64,000 nt of DNA from Methylobacterium sp. J-077 (GTDB taxonomy: Bacteria > Pseudomonadota > Alphaproteobacteria > Rhizobiales > Beijerinckiaceae), in the NCBI RefSeq assembly GCF_022829365.1, contig NZ_JAKSYJ010000225.1, forward strand, positions 1 through 64,000. The letters are read 5' to 3'. Under the pieces are notes generated by a model, which saw only the letters and a program-made list of their open reading frames with translations, was not told the DNA's origin and searched no databases. The position numbers were made by a program, and so were the translations under genes. Of the stretch, positions 47,528 through 56,881 are shown piece after piece (position 1 is the first letter of the stretch; the number at the start of each line of letters is the position of its first letter).

Positions 47528-49177
47528 ATGAGCGCGCCGGCCGGCGACAGGCCGCTCTTCCCGTTCGGGCCGATCCTGTTCTTCGGCGATTCGGTGACCG
47601 CGTCCTGGACGGCGCAGATGCCCCAGGCCTTCTCCGGGCCGCAGACCGTCGCGCGCGGGATCCCGGGCCAGACCACCCGGGACATGGCGCGCCGGCTCCG
47701 CTCCGAGATCGCCCTCTACGGGGCCAGGGGCCTCCACCTGATCTGCGGCCGCGACGACATCCTGGGCGGCAACCCGGGGGTCTCACTCGACGGCATCGTG
47801 GCCGACATCCGGGCGATGCTCAGCGACACGAGCGACCTCTTCGTGCGCAGCTGGGTCGGCTCGATCCCGCCGGTCGACCCGGCCTCACCGGCCGTTGCCG
47901 GGCGGCCCCTCGGGCTCATCGCCGAGGTCAATGCCTGGCTGCGCGACCACGTCCACGAATACGGCGCCGGCTTCATCGACCACGACCCCGTCCTGGCGAC
48001 CGAGGCGGGCGGGATCAAGCCCGAATTCAGCAACGACGGCGTGAGCCTCAACGCCGCCGGCAACGCCGCGCTCCAGGCCGCGATGCTGGCCGCGCTCACC
48101 GCCCCCGGCGTCGATCAGATCTGGCCGCCGCCGGAGAGCGAGGACGCGGCGCGGCGGCGCAAGTTCCTGCACCATTTCGGCTATCTCGACTCGAACACCC
48201 GCCACCCGAGCCCCTACATCCAGTTCGCCGGCAAGCCGGGGGCGAGCCATTACGGCGTCCCATTCGATGCCCAGGGCTTCCTCAACGCCACCGCCATCAC
48301 CGCGCACAAGCCCCCCGGCGAGACCCGGATCTTCGTCGTCGGCGACTCGACCACCATCGACGGCGGCACGCTGGCCAACACCTTGCCGGGACGCCTGGAG
48401 CGGATCCTGCGGGCGGACGGGCTCGCCGCCGCGCGGGTCTACAATTTCGGCGTGATGTCGAGCTGCCTCACGCAGATGACCCACCTGATCTGGTCGAAGC
48501 TCGTGGGCTACCAGCCGGACGCCATCGTGGTGGTCAGCGGCAGCACCGACCTGTTCCAGCCCTGGACCTACGATCCGCGGCCCGGCTACCCGTACAACGC
48601 CTTCATCACCGAGCGGCTCTACGACCACTTCTTCGACACGCACGATCCCCGGGCTCGGGAGGACGGCCTGTCCTACGACGCGCTGGTCACCCTGATTTAC
48701 GAAGAGTTGAAGCGCCTGCGCGCGGAGGTGGGCTGGCAGACCCCCGGCTGGGAGGAGGCGATCGTCCACCACTACCGGCTCGCGGCGCACCGCCTCACCA
48801 AGCTGTCCCACGACCACGCCGTGCCGATCGTGAGCGTCCTGCAGCCGACGGTGCTGCGCAAGCGCCACCTCACCGAGGTGGAGCGCAACGTCGCCTCGGG
48901 GGCGTTCCTGGCCTATCTCGACCGCCAGTACGGCAAGCTGGAGGCGTTCACCGCCGAACTCGCGGCGCGGCGGCCCTACCGCAGCACCTTCACGGCCCTC
49001 GACCTCAGCGGCATCTTCCGCGACCGGGAGGAGGGGACCTTCTACGACATCGTCCACTATGACGATCCGGCCCGCGAGATCGTCGCCGCGCGACTGGCCG
49101 CCGAGGTGGCGAAGGTGCTCGACCGGCCCCGCACGCCGTTCGCGCGGGTGCGGGGCTGGCTCGCCGGGGGACGGTAG
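47528..49177 (+). CDS. tandem SGNH-hydrolase-fold protein
   Basis: A 549-residue protein with two SGNH-like domains. Domain 1 (about 10-200): block I ILFFGDSVTASW, block III-like ICGRDDILGG and block V-like FSNDGVSLNAAGN, in which the catalytic histidine is replaced (DGVSLN instead of DGVHLN). Domain 2 (about 265-530): FVVGDSTTIDGGTLANTLPG, VVSGSTDLF and FYDIVHYDDPA with an intact D..H pair. So the second half looks active and the first looks like a decayed, perhaps binding, copy. Neighbouring genes suggest removal or addition of acyl groups on a surface glycan. No signal peptide, so action is probably cytoplasmic. Confidence 0.75.
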   Translation: MSAPAGDRPLFPFGPILFFGDSVTASWTAQMPQAFSGPQTVARGIPGQTTRDMARRLRSEIALYGARGLHLICGRDDILGGNPGVSLDGIVADIRAMLSDTSDLFVRSWVGSIPPVDPASPAVAGRPLGLIAEVNAWLRDHVHEYGAGFIDHDPVLATEAGGIKPEFSNDGVSLNAAGNAALQAAMLAALTAPGVDQIWPPPESEDAARRRKFLHHFGYLDSNTRHPSPYIQFAGKPGASHYGVPFDAQGFLNATAITAHKPPGETRIFVVGDSTTIDGGTLANTLPGRLERILRADGLAAARVYNFGVMSSCLTQMTHLIWSKLVGYQPDAIVVVSGSTDLFQPWTYDPRPGYPYNAFITERLYDHFFDTHDPRAREDGLSYDALVTLIYEELKRLRAEVGWQTPGWEEAIVHHYRLAAHRLTKLSHDHAVPIVSVLQPTVLRKRHLTEVERNVASGAFLAYLDRQYGKLEAFTAELAARRPYRSTFTALDLSGIFRDREEGTFYDIVHYDDPAREIVAARLAAEVAKVLDRPRTPFARVRGWLAGGR

Positions 49178-49186
49178 CCCGCCGTC

Positions 49187-51592
49187 TTACCCCTGTCGGT
49201 CGGCTCGCTTCACGCGATGGGTAAAAATGACCGACAGCCACGGCTTGACCTCGTGCTCGACCTCGATCGAGAGTAGCACTTCAAGGTGGAGCGCGTAGGG
49301 GAGGGTAAGGCGGAAACCGCAGCGGGCCTCCTCCATGGTGGTCGGCATGTCGCCCAGCACCGCCGCGATCACATCGGGGCGGTGGACGTCCACGGGATGG
49401 CGTTGGACCTCGCCGTCGACCTCGGCGATGAGCGTCGCCTTGGCCCGGCTCGCCGAGACCACCCAGCCGGAGAGCAGCACCTGCCCGTCCTGGATCTCGG
49501 CCCAGACCCGGTCCTGCGGCGTTTCGAGGTTCGCCCGGGCGAAGGAATCCGGCACTTCGCCGTCGAGCTCGGCGATGGTGCAGCCGACCTCGTATTTCTC
49601 GAAGCCGCGCCCCTCCCCGAAGATTTTTGCGAACTGCTTCTGGTACTCGGCGATCCGGGCGTTCCTGATGTCCTCGGGCAGGCCCGACCACTGGCCCTTC
49701 TCCTGGACCGTGTAGACCGACAGCAGCTCGCGCAGGAACGCAATGCGGCCCTTGTCGGCGACGTAGAGATTCATCAGCCAGTCGGCCGCCGCCGCGTTCT
49801 CGTAATACGCCTCCGGCACCCGGCGCAGGGCCTCGGCGCGGTAGACGCAGCAGGAGAAGTTGGCGGTGAGCGGCGCGTTGGCCAGGACCGGGAAGCTGAT
49901 CGTGCCGGTGGGGTAGCGGCCCTGCTCGTCGTGCGGCACGAACGAACCGGTCGCCGGGTAGTGCAGCAGCACCCAGTTGAAGCACATGTCGAGGGCGCGG
50001 TCGTTGCGCAGCATGCGCAGCTGCATCGCGATCTTGCGGTCGGACAGCCAGTAATCGTCGGCCTCGCAGAAGGCGATGTAGCGGCCGGTGCAGGCGCCGA
50101 GGCAATCCTGCATGTTGCGCAGCATGCCGAGATTGTGCTCCCGGGGCCGGACGGTGATGCGCTCCGGATCGCGCGCCCGGTAGGATTCGACGATCTCGGG
50201 CGTCCCGTCGGTGGAGCGGTCGTCGCCGATCACCACCTGCAGCTTGAACAGGCCGCGCTGCGCCAGCACCCCGTCGAGGCAGCGGCGGATATAGCCGGCA
50301 TGGTTGTAGGCGGTGACGATGACGCTGACCGTCAATTGCGCCTCGAGCCAGCCGCGCAGGGAAGCGGGTTCCCCGGAGAGTTCGTCGGGCGCGTCGAGGC
50401 CCATGTCGCGCAGGGCCGCCCGGGCGATGTCGGGGTTGGCGTCGATCAGGGCGCCGAGGCTCGGGACGTCCTCCTCGTCGAGATAGGCCTCGGCCAGGCG
50501 CCGGAAGATCGCCTTCTGCGAGGCCTCGTAGCCGGCGGCGTAGCGCCCGCCGAAATGGCCGCGCAGCGTCCGGAAGAACGCGATCTCGGAATTGCCGAGC
50601 TTCTTGTGCCGGGCGAGCTCGGTGGCGTAGGTCGCCCACATCCCGGCCGCGTGCTTGCGGTAGACCGCCATGACCTGCGGCAGGAAGCCGATGCGGCCGA
50701 CCTCGGCATGCATCAGGTGGACGTACCAATCCCCCGGGGCGATGCCCTCGTCGAGCCGGAACGGCTCCTCGCCGTGGTAGCGCCAGCGATAGAGCACGCT
50801 GTTGGTCTGGACGAAGTTGTGCGCCACGAGGTCGGACAGCGACGGCTGCGGGCTCGAATGCTTCGGATAGATCTCCTCGACGCCGGGCATGTCCTCGTAG
50901 AGGACGCGCACCGGGTGGAAGCACAGGGTGAATTCCGGGTTCGCCCGCAGGAACTCGACCTGGCGCTGGAGCTTGCTCGAATCCGTCCAGTAATCGTCAC
51001 CCTCGCAGATCGCGACGTATTCGCCGCGGGCGCGGGCCGTGAGGTCGGCGAAGTTCTTGTTCGGCCCGAGATTCTCTGGTCGCAGCACCGCCACGAGGTT
51101 GGGATGGCGCGCGGCGTAATCCGCGATGATCTCGGCGGTGCCGTCGCTCGACCGATCGTCGCCGACCAGGAGCTCGAACGGGAAATCCGTGACCTGCCCG
51201 AGGATGCTGTCGAGGGTCTGCCGGATGAACCGGGCCTGGTTGTAGGTGATGCACAGGACCGACACGACCGGCCGGTTCCATTCCGGCGCAGGCTCGGCCT
51301 CGGCGCGGGCGCGGATCCAGGCCGCGAACGGGTTGACGAAGCTGCCGTCGAAGCTCTCGTCCGGCTCTGCGGTGAAGTCCGCCCGCGGCTGCCGCCCGAG
51401 CCGGGCGCCGTATTTGACGTAATGTTCGAGCGGCGACAGGTCGGTCAGGCCGACATCGGGATAGCGCGTGGCGTACCAGATGTGGTCGAACCGGCCGCTG
51501 CGATAGATCGTCGAGAAATCGTCCTGCCACGGCTCCAGGGCGGGCGTCGCCGTGCTCGCACCCGGCGCGGCGTCTCCTGCACCGTCCTGCAT
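49187..51592 (-). CDS. bifunctional family 2 glycosyltransferase (two GT-A domains)
   Basis: An 801-residue protein with two complete GT2 domains: first at about 105-330 (VSVLCITYNQARFIRQTLDS, LLVGDDRSSDGTAEI, ICEGDDYWTDSSKLQRQ), second at about 435-660 (VSVIVTAYNHAGYIRRCLDG, VVIGDDRSTDGTPEI, FCEADDYWLSDRKIAMQ). Both have the nucleotide-binding DD and the metal/DXD-like DDYW. Residues 34-72 (FDHIWYATRYPDVG, HYVKYGARLGRQP) form a small module also found in the next gene upstream. The C-terminal about 130 residues have a beta-rich domain (AEIQDGQVLLSGWVVS). Two activities could add alternating sugars of a repeat. No membrane segment is seen. Confidence 0.85.
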   Translation of the reverse strand: MQDGAGDAAPGASTATPALEPWQDDFSTIYRSGRFDHIWYATRYPDVGLTDLSPLEHYVKYGARLGRQPRADFTAEPDESFDGSFVNPFAAWIRARAEAEPAPEWNRPVVSVLCITYNQARFIRQTLDSILGQVTDFPFELLVGDDRSSDGTAEIIADYAARHPNLVAVLRPENLGPNKNFADLTARARGEYVAICEGDDYWTDSSKLQRQVEFLRANPEFTLCFHPVRVLYEDMPGVEEIYPKHSSPQPSLSDLVAHNFVQTNSVLYRWRYHGEEPFRLDEGIAPGDWYVHLMHAEVGRIGFLPQVMAVYRKHAAGMWATYATELARHKKLGNSEIAFFRTLRGHFGGRYAAGYEASQKAIFRRLAEAYLDEEDVPSLGALIDANPDIARAALRDMGLDAPDELSGEPASLRGWLEAQLTVSVIVTAYNHAGYIRRCLDGVLAQRGLFKLQVVIGDDRSTDGTPEIVESYRARDPERITVRPREHNLGMLRNMQDCLGACTGRYIAFCEADDYWLSDRKIAMQLRMLRNDRALDMCFNWVLLHYPATGSFVPHDEQGRYPTGTISFPVLANAPLTANFSCCVYRAEALRRVPEAYYENAAAADWLMNLYVADKGRIAFLRELLSVYTVQEKGQWSGLPEDIRNARIAEYQKQFAKIFGEGRGFEKYEVGCTIAELDGEVPDSFARANLETPQDRVWAEIQDGQVLLSGWVVSASRAKATLIAEVDGEVQRHPVDVHRPDVIAAVLGDMPTTMEEARCGFRLTLPYALHLEVLLSIEVEHEVKPWLSVIFTHRVKRADRQG

Positions 51593-51642
51593 CGATCCAA
51601 TTCCTCGAACGCGCTTGGGGACCGCTTCCTTCGACCGGCCCC

Positions 51643-51700
51643 TCTAGCGCATCGTCTTTCTCCGAAAGCCGGAAGCCACCTTTCGGGACGATGCTCTAGA
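51643..51700. repeat. 46-base hairpin repeat, copy 2, with extended flanks
   Basis: Core 51649-51694 matches 41930-41975. Here the inverted flanks extend it: CTCTAG at 51643 and CTAGAG at 51695-51700. It lies between two minus-strand genes and overlaps the last codons of the upstream small gene (which ends at 51696). Confidence 0.7.
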
Positions 51701-52112
51701 GGGTGCCGGGAAGGCGTCCTTCCTCGGAGCCGTGGTTGTAATAGTGCCGCGTCGGATCGGCGCCGGCATTCGCGACGTCGTCGTTGCACGCGAGATAGAA
51801 ATTTCGGTCGAACAGCCCGGAGGTCTCGAGCCAGTCGAGCAGGGTCTGCTCGGGGACGACCGGCGCCCGCTCGGGGCTCGCCGCGGCGGCCTCCCGGTAG
51901 AGATGCACGAACTTGGCGATCCGGGCCGCGACCTCCTTGGCGGGGGGCCGGCGCACCGAGGAGGCAACGACGCTCGATTGCTCGCCGGGCCGCCGGCGCT
52001 GGAGGTCGGCCTCGGCCAGGCGCACCAGGCGGGCCATCTCGCCCTGCGCCTCCTTGAGCCTCGCCTGCGTCTCGGCGAGCTCGGCCCGCAGCGCGTCCAC
52101 GTCCTCGCTCAA
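51696..52112 (-). CDS. coiled-coil protein with the FYL...HYY...EGR.P module
   Basis: A 138-residue protein. Residues 1-40 (VDALRAELAETQARLKEAQG) form a coiled coil; the C-terminal 40 residues GLFDRNFYLACNDDVANAG, ADPTRHYYNHGSEEGRLPG match the N-terminal module of the downstream glycosyltransferase (FD..WYA..YPDV...D...HY..YG...GR.P). The module is widespread in glycosyltransferase and secreted proteins but unexplained. It could be a partner that docks with or scaffolds the transferase. Probably one operon, 103 bases apart with a repeat between. Confidence 0.7.
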   Translation of the reverse strand: MSEDVDALRAELAETQARLKEAQGEMARLVRLAEADLQRRRPGEQSSVVASSVRRPPAKEVAARIAKFVHLYREAAAASPERAPVVPEQTLLDWLETSGLFDRNFYLACNDDVANAGADPTRHYYNHGSEEGRLPGTL

Positions 52113-52396
52113 GGTCGGCTCCGTCTCAGTCTCGACGTCCTGCGATCCGGGCGCGGGATCATGCGGCGGGATCGATCGGGTCCCGGCACGATCGATCCCC
52201 GCGCCGCGTGTAAGGCGGGGTGATACGATCGGCTCCGGGACCGGTCAACCTTGGGCGATCCGGCCTATCCGGCGGGTTCGCTCGCGTCGGGACGCCATCG
52301 TCGCGACGAAGCACCAGCATAGCCATTCGCGTGCGGCGGCGACTCCGCGAGCAGCCCTTGCGCGAGGTGGCTGCCCGTGACCCGGGGCGGCTCTGA

Positions 52397-53071
52397 CTAC
52401 CCCGCCACCGCCTGCGGCCCGACCGAGCCCTCGACCAGCGGGCCGGGGATCGCGGCCTCGGCATCGACCATCAGGCGCGCCTCGTGGCGGCGCATGAACA
52501 TCCACAGGGCCACGGCGCCCAACAGCACGAAGGCCAGGAGCGCGAGGCCCACCGGGCCCATGACGTTCTCGATCGAGCGTCCGCACAGATACGCGCCGAA
52601 GCCCATGATCGAGGCCCAGGCGATGCCGCCGACGGCGTTGAAAAACATGAAGCGGCGCGCATCGAGCTTGTTCACGCCGGCCAGGACCGCCGCATAGGCG
52701 CGCAGCATCGCGGTGAAGCGGCCGAAGAACACGATCTTCCCGCCGTGCCGGCGGAACAGGTACTGGCCGAGCTTGAGCCGGCCGTGATCGAGGCCAATCA
52801 TGTGACCCTTGCGCAGGAGCAGGGGCAGGCCCCAGCGCCGTCCGACCCAGTAGCCGGCATTGTCGCCGAGGATCGCGGCCGTCGCGGCGATCGCCACCAC
52901 GAGGGCGATGCTCAGGTTTCCGGTGCTGCCGGCATAGGCCGCCGAGGTCAGCAGGACCGTCTCGCCCGGGAGCGGCAGGCCGGCGCTCTCCAGCGTGATG
53001 ATGACGAAGATGGCGATGTAGCCGTAGTTGGCGATCAGGTCGGCACTGGGCAGATCGTGCAGGAAGGACAT
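52397..53071 (-). CDS. DedA-family membrane protein
   Basis: A 224-residue inner-membrane protein with four to six hydrophobic segments. Family landmarks: FVIITLESAGLPLPGETVLL near residue 25 with the conserved ESxGxPxPGE, GDNAGYWVGRRWG, FFGRFTAMLRAYAAVLAGVN with the essential arginines, and FFNAVGGIAWASIMGFGAY. DedA proteins affect lipid carrier (undecaprenyl phosphate) and phosphatidylethanolamine movement across the membrane, which would fit a glycan locus, though the gene is commonly stand-alone. The start 53071 gives the family N-terminus. The 284 bases between this gene and the coiled-coil gene hold no other gene that I can see. Confidence 0.9.
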   Translation of the reverse strand: MSFLHDLPSADLIANYGYIAIFVIITLESAGLPLPGETVLLTSAAYAGSTGNLSIALVVAIAATAAILGDNAGYWVGRRWGLPLLLRKGHMIGLDHGRLKLGQYLFRRHGGKIVFFGRFTAMLRAYAAVLAGVNKLDARRFMFFNAVGGIAWASIMGFGAYLCGRSIENVMGPVGLALLAFVLLGAVALWMFMRRHEARLMVDAEAAIPGPLVEGSVGPQAVAG

Positions 53072-53204
53072 GCGGTCTCCTCGCGGATCGGAGGGCTGCC
53101 CTGTCGGCGAGAAACATGGCCGCTCCGGGGCGAAGCCCGAAATACCTGGCCGGACGACGATCGGCTGTGCCGGCGAGCACGACGGCTCCCGGGCTTTTCC
53201 GGCC

Positions 53205-54239
53205 TCAGCGTGCCGGGTTCGGCGGCACCCCGTCCCCGCGCGCCTCCGCCAGATGGGCCCGCATCCAGTCGATCGTGCTGATGAGCCCGTCACGCAGGGC
53301 GACCCGGGGCTGCCAGCCGAGTTCGGACCGAATCAGCGTGGTGTCGAGCACGTTGGCCGGCACGTCGGCGGCGCGGCTCGGCTTGTACAGGCAGGGCAGG
53401 CGCTCGCGCCCGAAGGCCCGCTCCAGCTCGGCGATGATCTGGTTGACGCTCAGGCCCGTGCCGCTTCCGACATTCATCACCTTGTGGGGGCCGTCATAGC
53501 CGACAGCGGCCAGGAAGGCATCGCTGACGTCGTCAATATGCAGGAAGTCGCGCACGACCTCGCCCGTGCCCCAGACCTCCAGCGGCAGATCCGCGAGCAC
53601 GCGGTGGATGGTGCTGCCGATCAGGCCCTGGTGCCTGTTGCCGAGCTGGAACCGGCCATACGGGTTGGCGATCCGCAGGATCTGGTAATCGATCCCGTGG
53701 AGATGCCGGTACAGGTGGAGGGACTTCTCGATCATCAACTTGCTGATGCCGTAGGCCGAGATCGGATCGGTGGGCGCCGCTTCCGGGATCGGGGTGGCGC
53801 GCGGGATCCCGTAGATCGCCCCCCCGGAGGACGCGAACACGACCTTCCTGATCCGCGCCGAGCGGCAGATCTCGAGGAGGTGCAGGGTCGCGATCGGCGC
53901 GGCGGCGAGCTCTGCGGACGGGTCCCGGTTCGAGCTCTCGGGGATCGATCCGGCGATGAGGTGGAAGACGAAATCCTGACGCTCGACCGCGTTGGCGATG
54001 CCGAGCCGATCGGCGAACTGGCCGGTCACCCGGGCGACGCGCCGGTCGAGGACCTGGGCTTGCGGGTGGCTGCGGCTGAAGCAGGTGACCTCGGCGCCGG
54101 CCTGAGCGAGGCGGTTGCACAGGTTCAGGCCCAGGAAACCGGCACCGCCCAGCACGAGGCAGCGGGCCCCCGCGAGAGCCGAAGCGCTGGCTCCGGTTGG
54201 ATCGATCGGCGCCCCGTCAAATCCTTGGCCGCCGCTCAT
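53205..54239 (-). CDS. NAD-dependent nucleotide-sugar epimerase/dehydratase
   Basis: A 344-residue extended SDR. ARCLVLGGAGFLGLNLCNRL is the NAD loop; VVFASSGGAIYGIP contains the active-site serine, and YGISKLMIEKSL the catalytic Tyr-x-x-x-Lys. The ILRIANPYGRFQ and VRDFLHIDDVSDAFLAAV blocks are typical of UDP-glucose 4-epimerase-like enzymes. Substrate unknown. Its start overlaps the stop of the GT61 gene by four bases (ATGA), so it acts with that transferase in one operon. Confidence 0.88.
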   Translation of the reverse strand: MSGGQGFDGAPIDPTGASASALAGARCLVLGGAGFLGLNLCNRLAQAGAEVTCFSRSHPQAQVLDRRVARVTGQFADRLGIANAVERQDFVFHLIAGSIPESSNRDPSAELAAAPIATLHLLEICRSARIRKVVFASSGGAIYGIPRATPIPEAAPTDPISAYGISKLMIEKSLHLYRHLHGIDYQILRIANPYGRFQLGNRHQGLIGSTIHRVLADLPLEVWGTGEVVRDFLHIDDVSDAFLAAVGYDGPHKVMNVGSGTGLSVNQIIAELERAFGRERLPCLYKPSRAADVPANVLDTTLIRSELGWQPRVALRDGLISTIDWMRAHLAEARGDGVPPNPAR

Positions 54240-56881
54240 GGTCGGAGTTCGGCGCTCGGGTGCATCGGTGCCGAGGCTGCCGGCGCCTCGGGCCCGGCCG
54301 AGTCCGCGTCTCGCGCTTCGATCATGCAATCGACCAGGGCGAGGGCGGATTGCTCAAGCGCACGGCGCGTCGGCTCCAGCGGCGACTTCCCGTAGGCCCG
54401 GGTCGCCGCGTAGGCGGCCGCATAGGCCGCATCCCAGCCGGCGGCGAGGATCGGCGGCCCGGCCTCCTCCAAGGCGTCCCGGACGGTGATCCAGGCGGCC
54501 TGCTGGGTGGCATCCCAGGCGGCGGCCCGAACCGCGGAGCCGGTCTGCCGCAGGGTGAGGTTGGCGACCGCCGCCCGCTTGCGGGCGCGCTTCAAGTGAT
54601 CGCAGAGGGAGGCGAGATCGGCGACGTCCGTGAGTTCGGCCCGGTCGGCGAGTTCGTCCGCCTCGACGTTCAGCTTGGCCAGGCGGAACCAGGCCGGCAC
54701 GTGGCTGCGCACCAGCCAATCGGCGACCATCGCGATGCGCCGGCGCTCCAAGGCCTCCGAACCGTTCGTTCCGACGAGCCGCGGGACGAGCGGGAGGATC
54801 AGGCCGTCGCGCTCGGCCTGCGGCAGGCCATCGCTCCAGGTCCGGATGAAGGCGGCGATGCTCGGCGAGGCGCAAGCGGGCTGATCGGAAAGGGGCTCGC
54901 CGGCGAGGTAGGCCACCGCCTCCAGGGCGCACAGGCCCTGGTCCGGACTCGCGTGCGGACCGGCCGCCAGGGTTGTGACGCGCGAGAAGCGCGCGGGGTC
55001 CACCCGCACAGGCTCCGCGCCGGCCAGCGATCGGAGCACGTCGTCATCCGGCACGCGGATGGGAGGGCTGTCCGCGTCCGAGAGGGTGAAGCCGGCGGGC
55101 GTACCGGACGCGACCTCGTTTTCCAGGGCGGCGACGGCCGCGACGACCTTCCTGGGATCGACGGTGTAGCTCACGTGGAAGGCGTGTACGCCCGGACGAT
55201 GCAGTGTCCGGCCGCGCAGGAACAGGATCCGCGCGCCCCCGACTTCGATGTAGCTGGTGTAACCCCGGAAGTTGAAGGCCAGCTCCTCGTGGATCAGGCC
55301 AAGGATCCGGCAGCCGGGCCGGCAGAACAGGGCGTTGCTCAGGGCCGAGCTCGACGAGCCGACCACCAGGGCGGCCGAGTGGAACGCGTCGACCTGTTCG
55401 AGGAACGACATCGTCTCCGGGTAGATCACCTCGAAGCCCAAGGGGCGCAGGCGCTCGGCGATCTCCTCCTCGTTCACCAGCGCCCGCTGGGTGAAGGCCT
55501 TGCGCGAGATGAACAGGCGCCGGTCGGTCCGCTCCGACAGGACCCCGCGCTCCCGCGCGCTCTGAAGGATCCGCTCGCGGATCACCGCGAAGATGTCGGC
55601 CGGCCAGACCGCGTCGTAGACCGGCCGCCCCGGCTTCATCTCGAACGGGAAGAACGCCGGCGGGGGCGCCATCCCGAGAAGCCCGAATTCGACGGGCCTG
55701 GGCGGCAGCTTGATCACGGGACGGCCCCGCGTATCGAGCAGGCGCAGGATCTCCTCGTGCGAGCCGGGCATATGGTCGTCGATGCAGAGCGGGATCCCAT
55801 CCGGGCAGCGCGGATCGTTGTAGGCGAGCATGCGCGGCACGTACTCGCAGAACCAGTGCCCGTAGTTCCGGCTCTGGAGGCCGAACATTGTCAGCCCGGC
55901 CTCGACCGCGTGCGGATCCTCGGGCACCTCCACGAGGGCGCGCGTATCGCCGAACGCGGCCATCATGATCTGATCCGGATTGAGCCCGTCCTGCAACAGG
56001 ATGTCCGGGCGGCGCGGATGCGCGGCCAGATCGTAGACGAGCTTGTCGCCGGCGATGACCACGTTGCTGCGCGGGAACGCCCGGGCGCCGTTCAGGAAGG
56101 CGAGGTATTGCGGCGGCATGTCGAGCTCGCCCCGCTCGGACACCAGGGCCGGGGGCAGCTCGAAGAAGCGGAGTTCGGGAGGCGCGATCCTGCGCGCCGG
56201 TCGCAGCTCCGTGTACGCTGCGCCCCCGCTCGCGGCGAGCGCCTTGGCCGTCGTGATGTCGTAGACGCGGAACGGCCCGGCCCGATAGACGTGCCGGGTC
56301 TGCGCGTGCAGCGCGATCGCGTCCGCGTAGCGCCCCTCCGGGAGCAGGGCGTCGAGCTGCAGGCGGCGCAGGTTCTTGACCTTGGTGCTCACGGCAAAGC
56401 CGTCCGCCGTCGTGATGCCGTCGTCACCGCCGTTCAGCTCGTAGGCCAGCCGATAGCTCTGCGCGCAGGCCTCCGGCTCCTGACTGCACTCGGCCACCCA
56501 GCCGAGCCGGAGCAAGGTGGTCACACCTTCGCGGATGACGGTGGGGTCGCCGCTCTCGCGCAGGCTCCGGACGCGGTCCGTGGCTTCCGCGTAGCGACCG
56601 CGCCGGCAGAGGTCGCGCAAGCGCGCGGTGGCGGCGGCCACCACCCAGCGCTCGCGCTCATGTGGGACCAGCGAGCCGATCAGATCGTAGGTATCGGCGG
56701 CGGCGCCGAGCTGGTCATCGCCCTCGAGCCGGAACGCCAGCGCCTCGAGATGCCGCCGTGTCGTGCTGAAGCCGGCAGGATCTTCGACCGGGACGAGCCT
56801 GCGCAGCCGCTCGAGGACCTCCGGAGCGTTGTCGCGATTGACCGTCCGGATCAGGTCGATGAACGTCTCCGTCGGCCTCAT
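54236..56881 (-). CDS. GT61-family glycosyltransferase with helical front and extra C-terminal domain
   Basis: An 881-residue protein. Residues 1-230 are helical, TPR-like (FIDLIRTVNRDNAPEVLERL, AATARLRDLCRRGRYAEATD). Residues 265-620 are a GT61 (DUF563) domain: AFPRSNVVIAG, MFGLQSRNYGHWFCEYVPRM, FISRKAFTQRALVNEEEIAE, GFEVIYPETMSFLEQVDAFH and ALVVGSSSSALSNALFCRPG. The last about 230 residues are absent from the two paralogues at 59203 and 61003 and end in alanine/tryptophan-rich helices (DATQQAAWITVRDALEEAG, AAGWDAAYAAAYAATRAYG). ATG 56881 matches the paralogue start MRPT.TFIDLIR; the longer frame does not. Confidence 0.82.
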   Translation of the reverse strand: MRPTETFIDLIRTVNRDNAPEVLERLRRLVPVEDPAGFSTTRRHLEALAFRLEGDDQLGAAADTYDLIGSLVPHERERWVVAAATARLRDLCRRGRYAEATDRVRSLRESGDPTVIREGVTTLLRLGWVAECSQEPEACAQSYRLAYELNGGDDGITTADGFAVSTKVKNLRRLQLDALLPEGRYADAIALHAQTRHVYRAGPFRVYDITTAKALAASGGAAYTELRPARRIAPPELRFFELPPALVSERGELDMPPQYLAFLNGARAFPRSNVVIAGDKLVYDLAAHPRRPDILLQDGLNPDQIMMAAFGDTRALVEVPEDPHAVEAGLTMFGLQSRNYGHWFCEYVPRMLAYNDPRCPDGIPLCIDDHMPGSHEEILRLLDTRGRPVIKLPPRPVEFGLLGMAPPPAFFPFEMKPGRPVYDAVWPADIFAVIRERILQSARERGVLSERTDRRLFISRKAFTQRALVNEEEIAERLRPLGFEVIYPETMSFLEQVDAFHSAALVVGSSSSALSNALFCRPGCRILGLIHEELAFNFRGYTSYIEVGGARILFLRGRTLHRPGVHAFHVSYTVDPRKVVAAVAALENEVASGTPAGFTLSDADSPPIRVPDDDVLRSLAGAEPVRVDPARFSRVTTLAAGPHASPDQGLCALEAVAYLAGEPLSDQPACASPSIAAFIRTWSDGLPQAERDGLILPLVPRLVGTNGSEALERRRIAMVADWLVRSHVPAWFRLAKLNVEADELADRAELTDVADLASLCDHLKRARKRAAVANLTLRQTGSAVRAAAWDATQQAAWITVRDALEEAGPPILAAGWDAAYAAAYAATRAYGKSPLEPTRRALEQSALALVDCMIEARDADSAGPEAPAASAPMHPSAELRP

